Source: a virus. Taken from it: 64,000 bases of DNA. The stretch is taken from positions 1-64,000 of IMG/VR virus record IMGVR_UViG_3300025162_000046. One strand, 5' to 3'. The position numbers were made by a program, and so were the translations under genes. The notes under the pieces were generated by a model. The model worked only from the letters and a program-made list of their open reading frames with translations, had not been told where the DNA came from and did no database searches. This document shows positions 17,471 through 25,453 of this stretch, piece after piece. The stretch's first letter is position 1. Every line of letters begins with the position of its first letter.

Positions 17471-17974
17471 TCACTTTTTAATCTTTACAGAGATTGAAGA
17501 TAAATCGATATCGTCATCATCACCCGTATTCCTTTCAAATGGATTTTTTCCTACAGGGATGTTTACATTGATGGGAGTATACGCAAGATTCTCAGCAGGG
17601 TTGAGGGGGTTTTGTTCAGGCTGTGTTTCCTTTCGAAGTGCCTTTTGAATTTGACCTTGGATTGTTTTTAGATCATCTGAGCCCTTCATAGCAATTCGAG
17701 AAATTCTCATCTTTTCTCTATCATACAGCCAAAAAGTTCCATAAGTAGAAAGAGCCTCGTGTATTTGGGGTAGAATATCATATCCTGCGAGAGTGATAAT
17801 AAGATCTAAGAATTTATCGTGGGTCATCATTCGTCGATGCTCATCACCATCCGGGTAAATAAACACTTTTTCCCTACTGGGGTCGGAATAGAGAACCAAG
17901 AAAAAGAAATTTTGGATCGGAGGGGACATTACATATAGGCTGTCAGGGGGCAAAGGAGATACAAATTCTTCCAT
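17471..17974 (-). CDS. Unknown protein upstream of primase
   Basis: 167 residues, first gene of the leftward unit. Not recognised. The first about 115 residues look folded; the C-terminus is polar and acidic (RNTGDDDDIDLSS) and ends SVKIKK. Its upstream region carries ACTAATTA, a TATAAATA and the paired dyad repeats shared with the divergent polymerase gene. Confidence 0.6.
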   Translation of the reverse strand: MEEFVSPLPPDSLYVMSPPIQNFFFLVLYSDPSREKVFIYPDGDEHRRMMTHDKFLDLIITLAGYDILPQIHEALSTYGTFWLYDREKMRISRIAMKGSDDLKTIQGQIQKALRKETQPEQNPLNPAENLAYTPINVNIPVGKNPFERNTGDDDDIDLSSISVKIKK

Positions 17975-18010
17975 GTGGTTACTCCTCAGGGGCGATTCGT
18001 AATATTTGTA

Positions 18011-18028
18011 TATTTATAAGTAATTAGT
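18011..18028 (-). promoter_or_regulatory. ACTAATTA and TATAAATA, leftward
   Basis: Read leftward, ACTAATTA (18028-18021) is followed by TATAAATA (18018-18011), about 40 bases before the start at 17974. TATAAATA equals the T4 late promoter consensus. Confidence 0.45.
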
Positions 18029-18043
18029 ATTATTATATACACC

Positions 18044-18074
18044 CTGAGAACCTTAGGAACTGAGAACCTCAGGA
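18044..18074. repeat. Tandem dyad repeats, possible operator
   Basis: Two 15-base near-identical repeats, CTGAGAACCTTAGGA (18044-18058) and CTGAGAACCTCAGGA (18060-18074), start 16 bases apart. Each has CTGAG-AAC-CTCAG type dyad symmetry. They sit between the divergent genes at 17974 and 18149, as an operator would. Confidence 0.5.
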
Positions 18075-18148
18075 TCTACAATCTCTACAATTTTAACTCT
18101 TATCTTAAAGAGGCGAACTTATACTATCATAAACAATAGGAGTCAAAA

Positions 18149-20221
18149 ATGGCATTTGCGTTTGGGGGCCTAAATGTGGCCTCAACAAAGAAAAGCCTTG
18201 CGGCAGAACTGATTCAAGATATTGTTCAAATCGAACACACCTCCGATAAAGGCCCCTATATTCTTGTGCTGCTTGATGAGTTCTACTACCCCGACAAATT
18301 AAAGAAGATCTCTATCTTTCTTGAACGCAACGGAATACGGAATTATCGAGCGGTCAACGCGTTGAATTGTATCATTCCTAAAGAAGACCTTAAAGGAGAA
18401 CTTTCTCGATTCTATCGGATCAATCAATCCAAGTGGCGACAATACGCCGACGGCGCAAAAGGGGTTATCGCGGTTGGGGCCGCCCTCTATGCTATCAATC
18501 AAAGCGCGGACTTGATGACCTTTGCTTTTTATGATATTATGTTTAACAAGCCCTACTTCTGGTCCCCCGATGCGGGCACTTGGGTATTTCCTATTGATAC
18601 CTTCCAAGACATCTTCGCCCCTATTCAGCAACAGCACGGTGATAGCCATATGGAAAATCCAGGCCCTGTTAATACTTACAAAACACATTTTGCGGAGTAT
18701 CAGTTCAAGCAGATCACCTCTCTCCGCCTCCACCCCATAGTAGCCGAGAAACCCATTCTTATTAAGATAGAAAGCGTAGAAGCATTCAAAGAATTTGCCA
18801 AGCAGCACATGAATGAAGAAATACTAAGCACCGATCTTGAAACCTCAGGTCTTGATTTTATGAAATGTCGTATTGGGTGTATCACCTTTTCATTTGATGG
18901 AAAGACTGGTTATTTTGTCCCTTGGAAATTCGTAGACAAGCCTCTTCTCGATCGGATGTTCACCACTGCCAAAATAGTCGTCGGGGCCAATTTTAAATTC
19001 GATGTTAGATTCCTCTGGCACAATGGAATCCCGGCCGCTCGAGTTGATGAGGACACCGTTCAGATGGGGCATCTCATGAATGAGCAGCGCCTCAACGGCT
19101 TGAAGCCTTCTGCGTATTACTACACCCCATTTGGAGGGTATGATAGAGAACTTGATCGCTACCGAGAGAAAACCGGCATAGATGATTTCACTCTTATTCC
19201 TGAGCACATTCTATTTCCCTATGCTACGATGGATGCGATTGTCACCTATCTCGTATATGTGGCCCTATTGGAACAGATGCGCTATGTCGACAAGACAATG
19301 CCTAATGAGAAAGATCCTTCGTGGACAATAGAAAGATACTACCGAGAGATCATGATGCCTGCGGTCAACGCCTTCGCGGAAATAGAATATCGGGGAGTCT
19401 ATGTCAATCGCGAACTTCTCGCTCAATCACGACTCGCAATGCAAGTTGAGATTCAAGAGATTGAAAATGAACTCGCCGCGAAATGGAATGTGGGAGGGAA
19501 TTTTGATTTCAATAGCGCGAATCAGTTGGGCAAACTTTTTGAGCGCTTGGGCTTTGAAGAACTCGGCAGGGCAAAGAATGGTGATTACAAAACTTCGGAT
19601 GCTAGCCTTGAACGCTGGGCTAAAAGAGGCCATCCTGAGATTTCTCGGCTTCAAAGACTACGCACGCTCAATACTCTATTGAAAACCTTTATCAGCAAAG
19701 ATGAAGAGTCGGAGAAAGGGTGGGAGAGTTATGTCAGACAGCATGAAGATGGTAGTTGGAGAATGCATCCTACCTTCAATGTCATGCGCACTGAATCGGG
19801 CCGCTGTAAATCAGACTCCCCTAACATGCAGAATGTTCCGGCAGGGCATGGTGCTAACGGAGACTTGGCCTCCTTAGTAAAAAAATGTATAACTACTCCT
19901 GACCCCGAGGAATACTATCTCAGCACTCTGGATTACGCATCGCTTCAAATGCGTCTTGCTGCAATCGACACTAATTTAAACGACGGCGGCAGGGATAAAA
20001 ACCTTTACAACATCTATCTCGATCCTAAAATGGGTGGGGATATGCATAGTCGCACAGGCTTCGGCGTATTTGCAGAAGGCCGAGATTTCGATTTAGAAAT
20101 AATAGAAATTGAAGAAGACGGAAAACCCTCGAAGACCTTTTTCGGGGGGGAGTTCGTCAAGACTAAGAATAGAGGGGAGATACAAGCAAGAAACCTATCA
20201 CCTTCTGATGTTTTATTTTAA
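18149..20221 (+). CDS. Family A DNA polymerase, N-terminal part only
   Basis: 690 residues. Replicative polymerase of the PolA/T7 type. The first about 200 residues are unassigned. The 3'-5' exonuclease is complete: STDLETSGL (about 228), GANFKFDVRF (about 280) and YATMDAIVTY (about 357). The polymerase domain begins, with MRTESGRCKSDSPNMQNVP (about 547-565) and motif A, DYASLQMRLA (about 595). It stops about 95 residues later, before motif B (O-helix) and motif C (HDE), so it cannot polymerise alone. The last residues, KTKNRGEIQARNLSPSDVLF, resemble the end of intein N-halves (compare TKRGWVEAQALEADDQ in the reductase), but no N-terminal nucleophile is seen. The missing part must be encoded elsewhere. 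Confidence 0.85.
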   Translation: MAFAFGGLNVASTKKSLAAELIQDIVQIEHTSDKGPYILVLLDEFYYPDKLKKISIFLERNGIRNYRAVNALNCIIPKEDLKGELSRFYRINQSKWRQYADGAKGVIAVGAALYAINQSADLMTFAFYDIMFNKPYFWSPDAGTWVFPIDTFQDIFAPIQQQHGDSHMENPGPVNTYKTHFAEYQFKQITSLRLHPIVAEKPILIKIESVEAFKEFAKQHMNEEILSTDLETSGLDFMKCRIGCITFSFDGKTGYFVPWKFVDKPLLDRMFTTAKIVVGANFKFDVRFLWHNGIPAARVDEDTVQMGHLMNEQRLNGLKPSAYYYTPFGGYDRELDRYREKTGIDDFTLIPEHILFPYATMDAIVTYLVYVALLEQMRYVDKTMPNEKDPSWTIERYYREIMMPAVNAFAEIEYRGVYVNRELLAQSRLAMQVEIQEIENELAAKWNVGGNFDFNSANQLGKLFERLGFEELGRAKNGDYKTSDASLERWAKRGHPEISRLQRLRTLNTLLKTFISKDEESEKGWESYVRQHEDGSWRMHPTFNVMRTESGRCKSDSPNMQNVPAGHGANGDLASLVKKCITTPDPEEYYLSTLDYASLQMRLAAIDTNLNDGGRDKNLYNIYLDPKMGGDMHSRTGFGVFAEGRDFDLEIIEIEEDGKPSKTFFGGEFVKTKNRGEIQARNLSPSDVLF

Positions 20222-20233
20222 GGGGGCTCTTCA

Positions 20234-20629
20234 ATGCCGGTGAATGGAGTTTACAAGATACTGATTGTTGACGATAGCGTATCTATCGTAACTCTAATAC
20301 AACAAATTTTTAGCCGAAGACCTCAATTCTCAACCATCGTCGCCTATGATGCAGAAACGGCTATTACCCTTATTGGCTTAGAAGATCCAGATGTTGTTCT
20401 GTTGGATTTAAGTCTTCCTCAGATAGACGGGATTAAGGCATGTCGCCAAATCAAAAAGGCGCACCCATTGTTACCAATTCTTGTTATCACAGGAGAACTA
20501 GGACGCTTTTCTAGTGAGCAGGCTCATGAGGCCGGCGCTGACGATTTTATTTCCAAGCCCTTTAATAACGAGCAACTCGTATCGCATGTCAAACATTATT
20601 TACATCTAACATCACTTAATGTAACTTAG
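20234..20629 (+). CDS. Stand-alone response-regulator receiver (CheY-like)
   Basis: 131 residues. Complete receiver domain: ILIVDDS (acidic pair), DVVLLDLSLPQIDG with the phospho-acceptor Asp, LVITGE (switch Thr) and DDFISKPFN (conserved Lys). No output domain. Such domains take a phosphoryl group from a histidine kinase; none is visible here, so it may tap a host kinase or act as a phospho-sink or phosphorylation-independent adaptor. It lies 12 bases behind the polymerase fragment and probably shares its transcript. Its stop overlaps the stop of the convergent gene at 20626. Confidence 0.85.
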   Translation: MPVNGVYKILIVDDSVSIVTLIQQIFSRRPQFSTIVAYDAETAITLIGLEDPDVVLLDLSLPQIDGIKACRQIKKAHPLLPILVITGELGRFSSEQAHEAGADDFISKPFNNEQLVSHVKHYLHLTSLNVT

Positions 20630-21111
20630 ACAGCGAGACTTTTCAGAGTAGAAGATCCGTAAATTCCTCCGCCTACATCATCTATTTGCTGTGATAGAAA
20701 CATAGAGATCTGATCGATAGTATTAGATGCCCCGGATGTCAAAGTTACGATGCCTTCAAGTGTTCGACGGACCTGATTATAAATCAATTGTTTCTGACCT
20801 TCAAGATCATTGATCACTTCCCCCATTTCTTGTAATTGCTTGGAGTCCGTTTGCATCTTATCCGGAGAGAATGTCGGAGCGGTCGGCGTTATGCCAGGGA
20901 ATGTCATCGGCGATGGATGGAAATCGTTATTCGCAGAATATTGTTTGACTATTTCAACATACTTCTGTTTCATTTGAATGAGATCGAGACCCACGCCCTC
21001 ATATTGCTGCATAAGTTGTGAGAGCGTTTGGACATAGGCATTTTGATCCTGGAATTTGGTTTTAATATCCTGTGTAAGATTGCTTATGATTTGTTGCGAG
21101 CGCTGATCCAT
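20626..21111 (-). CDS. Unknown helical protein
   Basis: 161 residues. Gln-rich helical N-terminus (QNAYVQTLSQLMQQYEG), a Pro-rich linker (about 65-85), then another helical part. Not recognised; a structural or scaffolding component is possible. Its ATG overlaps the stop of the gene at 21111-21839 (TAATG), so the two are translationally coupled. Confidence 0.6.
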   Translation of the reverse strand: MDQRSQQIISNLTQDIKTKFQDQNAYVQTLSQLMQQYEGVGLDLIQMKQKYVEIVKQYSANNDFHPSPMTFPGITPTAPTFSPDKMQTDSKQLQEMGEVINDLEGQKQLIYNQVRRTLEGIVTLTSGASNTIDQISMFLSQQIDDVGGGIYGSSTLKSLAV

Positions 21112-21839
21112 TATTCGTCTCCTATCTTTATAGCATTAGGCCCCGGTTTTCCCGACTCACAGTGAGGGCACACATCACCAAGATAAGGCTCATAGCACAA
21201 AGGACATAACTTGGCTTTTGGATTTTCAAATAACTCGTCCTCTGATAGCATATCTTCCGCTGACATTTCAACAAGAGAAATTCGTGTTCCTCGGGGATAT
21301 CTGACGCCTTCAATCATTTCGGGCTGTTGAAGAACGATCTCACCCGGCTGAGGTGGCTGGGCGCTAGATTGATCAATTGGTCCCACTACTGACGGCTCCA
21401 TTTGAGAATAGACTTGTTGGTGACGGGGGAACTCAGAAGCCGGCTGTTCAAGAGATTCGAGATGAACATCAGACGCTGATTCTATTTTTGACAGGTCTTT
21501 TTTGTGATACTCTGTGTTTGTTTTGTTGGCATCAGTGCTGGGTGGTGTATGCGAGTTATTGGGATCATTGCGCGTTCCGGGGTCATTGAACATATAAAAA
21601 TCCCCATAGATAGAGGCAAGCGGATGTTCGTTAGCCTGAGAAGTATCGTTTAAGTCCCCGCGAATATCAGTAACATTACCAGGAATACCATCATAGCCGT
21701 CTTGTTTAAGGTCGTCATCACCGCCTCCATCAAACCCAAAATTGAAGTCATACATATTATGATCTTTGGGTGGCTGGAACCCCGTATCAGTGAAAAACTG
21801 GGCTATGGTGTTTTCTCGCACGCGTTTCATCAAGGGCAC
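21111..21839 (-). CDS. Unknown protein with C-terminal zinc ribbon
   Basis: 242 residues. Most of the chain is polar and probably disordered (many Asp, Asn, Pro, Gln). The C-terminus holds a four-cysteine zinc ribbon, CPLCYEPYLGDVCPHC (about 217-232). It is first in a two-gene leftward unit, divergent from the gene at 21896 with only 56 bases between. Function unknown. Confidence 0.6.
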   Translation of the reverse strand: MPLMKRVRENTIAQFFTDTGFQPPKDHNMYDFNFGFDGGGDDDLKQDGYDGIPGNVTDIRGDLNDTSQANEHPLASIYGDFYMFNDPGTRNDPNNSHTPPSTDANKTNTEYHKKDLSKIESASDVHLESLEQPASEFPRHQQVYSQMEPSVVGPIDQSSAQPPQPGEIVLQQPEMIEGVRYPRGTRISLVEMSAEDMLSEDELFENPKAKLCPLCYEPYLGDVCPHCESGKPGPNAIKIGDE

Positions 21840-21875
21840 CTCTTATATTACAAAGGAAGAAGATTCATTATACAC

Positions 21876-21882
21876 CTAATTA
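21876..21882 (+). promoter_or_regulatory. CTAATTA motif before the gene at 21896
   Basis: CCTAATTAG located 13 bases before the ATG, followed by GGAAAGGAG. One-base variant of the recurring ACTAATTA element. Confidence 0.45.
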
Positions 21883-21895
21883 GTGGAAAGGAGTA

Positions 21896-22237
21896 ATGCC
21901 TGTGCAAGAATTGGACAAAGCATTTGTGGCTAAGAACAAAAAGGCGCTTCTTGAAGAGATAGCAATCCAGTTATCTCGCGCAAGAGAGATGATTGATAAC
22001 GCCTCCGTAAATAGTGAGGCCATTGCGGGCGCTTTTGCGGGAGTATGTTCTTGCGTAGGAAGTATTGATGGTTTTTTCAAGCAGTATATGCTCCTTCGCA
22101 AAGGAGAAATCACTCAACAACGAATGATAGGTTTTGGGGCGTTTGATGATGATGACACAGAATTCGGCCCCGAAGATGAGAGTGATAGCGAGCAAAAAGA
22201 CCTCGCGCCAGCAAAGAAAAAGAGTCCAAAAAAGTGA
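21896..22237 (+). CDS. Small acidic-tailed protein
   Basis: 113 residues. The helical first 80 residues include LLEEIAIQLSRAREMIDNAS, followed by an acidic stretch (DDDDTEFGPEDESDSEQ) and a basic end (AKKKSPKK). Preceded by a strong AAAGGAG site. Not recognised. It lies directly before the reductase gene. Confidence 0.6.
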   Translation: MPVQELDKAFVAKNKKALLEEIAIQLSRAREMIDNASVNSEAIAGAFAGVCSCVGSIDGFFKQYMLLRKGEITQQRMIGFGAFDDDDTEFGPEDESDSEQKDLAPAKKKSPKK

Positions 22238-22253
22238 AAAGACTACTAACTAG

Positions 22254-22268
22254 GTTCCTAGGAGGAAC
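22254..22268 (+). promoter_or_regulatory. Hairpin over the reductase ribosome-binding site
   Basis: GTTCCT (22254-22259) pairs with AGGAAC (22263-22268) around AGG, so the AGGAGG sequence (22260-22265) for the start at 22278 is partly buried. An ACTAACTA variant lies just upstream. Confidence 0.4.
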
Positions 22269-22277
22269 AGCACAGAT

Positions 22278-23399
22278 ATGATTTTCCACCAAAATATTTC
22301 CCGCGATTTATTCTCCCAAAAGTATATGATAAACGGGGAAACCACCCCGGATCAGGTATTCCACGATATAGCAGTAGAAATCTCTCGACCCGAAAAACCC
22401 GGAATTCGCCTTAGAGTTCAAAATGAGTTTGAGTCGATTATGACCGAGGGTTACTTTATTCCTGGCGGCCGAATTTTGGCTAACGCACGCACTTACGGGC
22501 ATCTAAAATCGCGAAACTATAATAATTGCTTTACTATTAACATTGAAGATAACATGGAAGGCATCTATATGTCCGTGTATGAAGATGCCATGATCAGCCG
22601 TATGGGTGGTGGAGTGGGGTTCAATGTATCTAAATTGAGACCCAAGGGAAGCAAAACTACCAATGGCGGCGAAGCATCAGGCCCCGTCTCTTTCCTTCGT
22701 GTGTTCGACGCATCCGCCAAAACCATAAGCAGCGGTGGGGCACGGCGCTCAGCGCATATTGCTCTTCTGGATATTTCTCACCCGGACATCGAAGAGTTCA
22801 TTACCGTCAAGCAAGGGGACAAAGATAAAAAACTTTCTCAATTCAACATCTCTGTAATCATCACCGATGCTTTTATGAAGGCGGTGAGTGAAGATGCTGA
22901 TTGGGATTTGGTATTCGAAGGAAAAGTTTACAGAACTCTAAAAGCCCGAAAATTATACGAGACACTCGCTAAGAATGCCTATGAGCACAACGACCCGGGC
23001 GTTTTCTTTGTTGACACCGTTCAACGAGATAATAATGCTTGGTGGGCATTTGTTATGGATGCGTGTAATCCCTGCGTCGCAGGAGCGACTCAGGTAGAAT
23101 TCAGAATCGGAGACAGTCCCCCTCACAGTATCGCCATACAGGACCTAGCAGAAATCTACAAGGGGCTAAAATCTGGTCAGTACATCTACGTAAAGTCCTA
23201 CGATGAGAAGACCCAACAAGTTGTTTGGAAGATGTTGCAAGGAGCAAACCTCACTAAGAAGGACACTGAGCTGCTTCAGATCACCGATACAGAAACTGGG
23301 AAGGTTATTCGCTGCACCCCGGATCATAAGATTCTTACGAAGCGAGGTTGGGTCGAGGCTCAGGCTCTCGAGGCTGATGACCAGATTATCCAGGCGTAA
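22278..23399 (+). CDS. nrdJ: Class II ribonucleotide reductase, N-part fused to N-intein
   Basis: 373 residues: 265 of reductase, then 108 of a split intein's N-half. The enzyme makes deoxynucleotides from ribonucleotides; class II uses adenosylcobalamin and one subunit. Reductase features include PGGRILANAR, NNCFTIN (first active-site Cys), GGGVGFNVSKLRPKG and SGGARRSAHIALLDISHPD. The host sequence stops after MDACNP, exactly before the Cys of the NPCGE active-site motif, and the reading continues CVAGATQVEF as intein. It ends with a normal stop after QIIQA. It cannot give active enzyme until trans-spliced to the product of 23650-25453. Confidence 0.9.
   Translation: MIFHQNISRDLFSQKYMINGETTPDQVFHDIAVEISRPEKPGIRLRVQNEFESIMTEGYFIPGGRILANARTYGHLKSRNYNNCFTINIEDNMEGIYMSVYEDAMISRMGGGVGFNVSKLRPKGSKTTNGGEASGPVSFLRVFDASAKTISSGGARRSAHIALLDISHPDIEEFITVKQGDKDKKLSQFNISVIITDAFMKAVSEDADWDLVFEGKVYRTLKARKLYETLAKNAYEHNDPGVFFVDTVQRDNNAWWAFVMDACNPCVAGATQVEFRIGDSPPHSIAIQDLAEIYKGLKSGQYIYVKSYDEKTQQVVWKMLQGANLTKKDTELLQITDTETGKVIRCTPDHKILTKRGWVEAQALEADDQIIQA
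23073..23396 (+). mobile_element. Split intein, N-terminal half (reductase)
   Basis: 108 residues starting with the catalytic Cys (CVAGATQVEF), with the B-block TxxH motif in RCTPDHKILTKRGW, and ending EADDQIIQA and stop. Length and ending match natural split-intein N-halves. Confidence 0.88.
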
Positions 23400-23496
23400 G
23401 CAACATCAACTCACAGAGATCAAGGGCTGCATCGAGAGAGGTATCCTCGGATCTAGCTTTCAGGAGATATCAATCGAAGCTCCAAAAGATGTGTGA
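23377..23496 (+). CDS. Small basic ORF inside the reductase break
   Basis: 39 codons, MTRLSRRKQHQLTEIKGCI onward. Starts 23 bases inside the end of the N-intein ORF and overlaps the next small ORF by 8 bases. It may be a DNA-binding remnant of a homing endonuclease or chance; supported only by the continuous chain of overlaps. Confidence 0.3.
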   Translation: MTRLSRRKQHQLTEIKGCIERGILGSSFQEISIEAPKDV

Positions 23497-23656
23497 GACT
23501 ATTATGAACCGGCAAGCAATAGGCTTTCCAGAATTAATAAGAGATATAGATAGGATAGTGAAAGAAGAAAAGGAGAGAGGCTTGATACCAAGAACGTTTG
23601 GATTGAGTAGACAGTCCATAGATAAATATAGAGTACGGGAGGTATTCGAGTGTTAA
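23489..23656 (+). CDS. Second small ORF inside the reductase break
   Basis: 55 codons, beginning MCETIMNRQAIGFPEL, with a helix-turn-helix-like end (RTFGLSRQSIDKYRV). It overlaps the preceding small ORF and the GTG start of the C-intein. Together the two could be what remains of an endonuclease gene that normally sits between split-intein halves. Confidence 0.35.
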   Translation: MCETIMNRQAIGFPELIRDIDRIVKEEKERGLIPRTFGLSRQSIDKYRVREVFEC

Positions 23657-23745
23657 CCATTGAGAAGGTTCGTAATGAAGATGTGTACGATCTATCCGTC
23701 GAAGGAACTCATAATTTCTTCGGCAATGGAATGGTTGTACATAAC
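23650..23745 (+). mobile_element. Split intein, C-terminal half (reductase)
   Basis: 32 residues (MLTIEKVRNEDVYDLSVEG, then THNFFGNGMVVHN) with classical F and G blocks and terminal His-Asn, followed by Cys as +1 residue. It has its own start codon and ribosome-binding site. Confidence 0.9.
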
Positions 23746-25453
23746 TGTGGTGGAATTTAGCGCCTCAGTATAATCACAGGGTGAATTGCTGGAAAGCTAA
23801 GCGGAAGTAAGCTAATCAGCAGCCAAGCGCGGTAGGGATACCGCGAAGGTTCAGAGACTAACAGCCGAGTCCAGATCGGACAGTAATGCTGACACGAGCG
23901 CCCTGCTCACGAAAGTGATGAAGATATAGTCCGATACTCCAGTGAAAATTGGAGAGCTATGATAAAGAGCATAGCAATAACAGATGGAAATTCCCATGCC
24001 CGCATATAGCCTCTGTTGCCTCGGTGCACTCAATCTAACAAAATTCATAATAGATCCCTTCACACCTGTTGCGCGTTTTCATTTTCAAAAAATGGCAGAG
24101 ATTGTGAAGACCGCCGTCAGGCTATTAGATAATACGCTTGACGCAACACAATACCCTCTTGAACGCATAGAGACTTTCTCAAAACAATGGCGCCGCATTG
24201 GTCTTGGTTTTACTGGCCTAGGTGATGCGCTTGCTATGCTTGGAATGAAGTATGGAGATGAGAGCAGTGTCGCGTTTTGCGAGATCTTTGGTCGTTCTCT
24301 TCGTGATGCTTCCTATCGAGCATCGGTTGAACTGGCGAAAGAGAAAGGTATGGCTCCTGGGCTTAAATCCGGCTTCTTCAAAAACAAACCTGATCCGCGC
24401 CTTACCTTAGGCGACTTCATTACCAAGATGCCGTTCGATCTTAGGAGAGATATTGGCAAATATGGCCTTCGCAACATAGGACTCAATACCGCAGCACCAA
24501 CCGGCACCATCTCTTTAACCGTTGGAAACAATTGCTCATCGGGGATTGAGCCGATCTTTGAGTATCAATTTACCCGTAATATTCGCACCGGAACCGGAGA
24601 TGAGACGAAGCCCGAGATAGTGCGTGACTACGCTTGTCTTATTTGGGAACAAAACCATCCCGGCGAGCCGCTTCCCACTTACTTTGTTACTGCGTTGGAG
24701 TTGGAGCCTCGCAAGGCGATTGATATCCAGGCGGCAATTCAAAAATATATAGATCATAGCATCTCAAAAACTTTTAATTTCGATGGTAAAAAATTGGGGT
24801 TTGAGGAATATAAAGATCTATTTACTTATGGTTATAAATCGGGCTTGAAGGGATATACTAGTTTTAATATTTCTGGTAGTATGAAAGGTGTTCTTGAATC
24901 AAGAGCACAGCCTAGTGAAGATAAACTAGATTCCTTTGTTCTTAGATCTAATGCTCCTAAACGCCCGAATGAACTGCCGTGCGACATACACTATGTCCAT
25001 GCTAACGGGCAGGACTTTATTGTTCTCGCTGGCCTACTCAACGGATCGATTTATGAGATTTTCGTTGATGAGCAGAATGGCCATGATTTCGGTTCTCTCA
25101 AATCCGGCAAGATCATCAAAAAAGGAAAAGGAGAGTATTCTCTCATAGACCCCGAAGGAAAAATGTTGGTTGAAGGGCTATCAAAAAACTTCAATGGAAC
25201 TTGGGGGTCTCTTGCGAGGATGATTTCTATGTCGTTGCGACACGGAGTTCCCCTCCAATTTATCATTGACCAGTTACAGCGCTCAAAAGAATTCTTGGGG
25301 TTTGAGAAGGCGGTATCTCGCGTGCTCAAACACTATATGAAAGAAGGCGAGGTATATGAATCGAAGGATAAATGTTCAAAATGTGGTGGTAAGCTAATAT
25401 TCCAAGAAGGCTGTTATGTTTGTAAATCGTGCGGCAATTCGGCCTGTACTTAG
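23650..25453 (+). CDS. nrdJ: C-intein plus class II ribonucleotide reductase C-part, with intron
   Basis: Starts at GTG 23650 with GGGAGG seven bases upstream: 32 residues of C-intein ending VVHN, then Cys-Gly, then a group I intron (23752-23986), then 488 residues of reductase. Without intron removal the frame ends after CGGI. Intron removal gives CGEIPMPAYSLCCLGALNL, so trans-splicing rebuilds NPCGEIPMP. The C-terminus has a zinc-ribbon-like CSKCGG...CYVCKSCG, as in NrdJ proteins. Mature reductase would be 265 + 490 = 755 residues. Expression thus needs both RNA and protein splicing. Confidence 0.9.
23752..23986 (+). ncRNA. Group I self-splicing intron in nrdJ
   Basis: 235-base intron without an ORF. 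The conserved core elements are readable in order: P (AATTGCTGGAAA, near 23784), Q (AATCAGCAGC, 23814-23823), R (GTTCAGAGACTA, 23849-23860) and S (AAGATATAGTCC, 23921-23932). The 5' exon ends in T (TGTGGT) and the intron ends in G (CAGATG), as the group I rule requires. The joined exons restore the Cys-Gly-Glu-Ile-Pro reading. ATCACAG (from about 23773) can pair with the 5' exon as guide sequence. Boundaries could shift by one base because a G is shared. Confidence 0.92.

Noticed and set aside
18011-18018. TATAAATA as evidence for T4-type late promoters
   Set aside because: A single copy in an AT-rich intergenic region; ACTAATTA is the element that recurs.
23203-23496. 97-residue ORF across the end of the N-intein
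   Set aside because: Most of it is an out-of-frame shadow of the intein; only the part from 23377 might be real.
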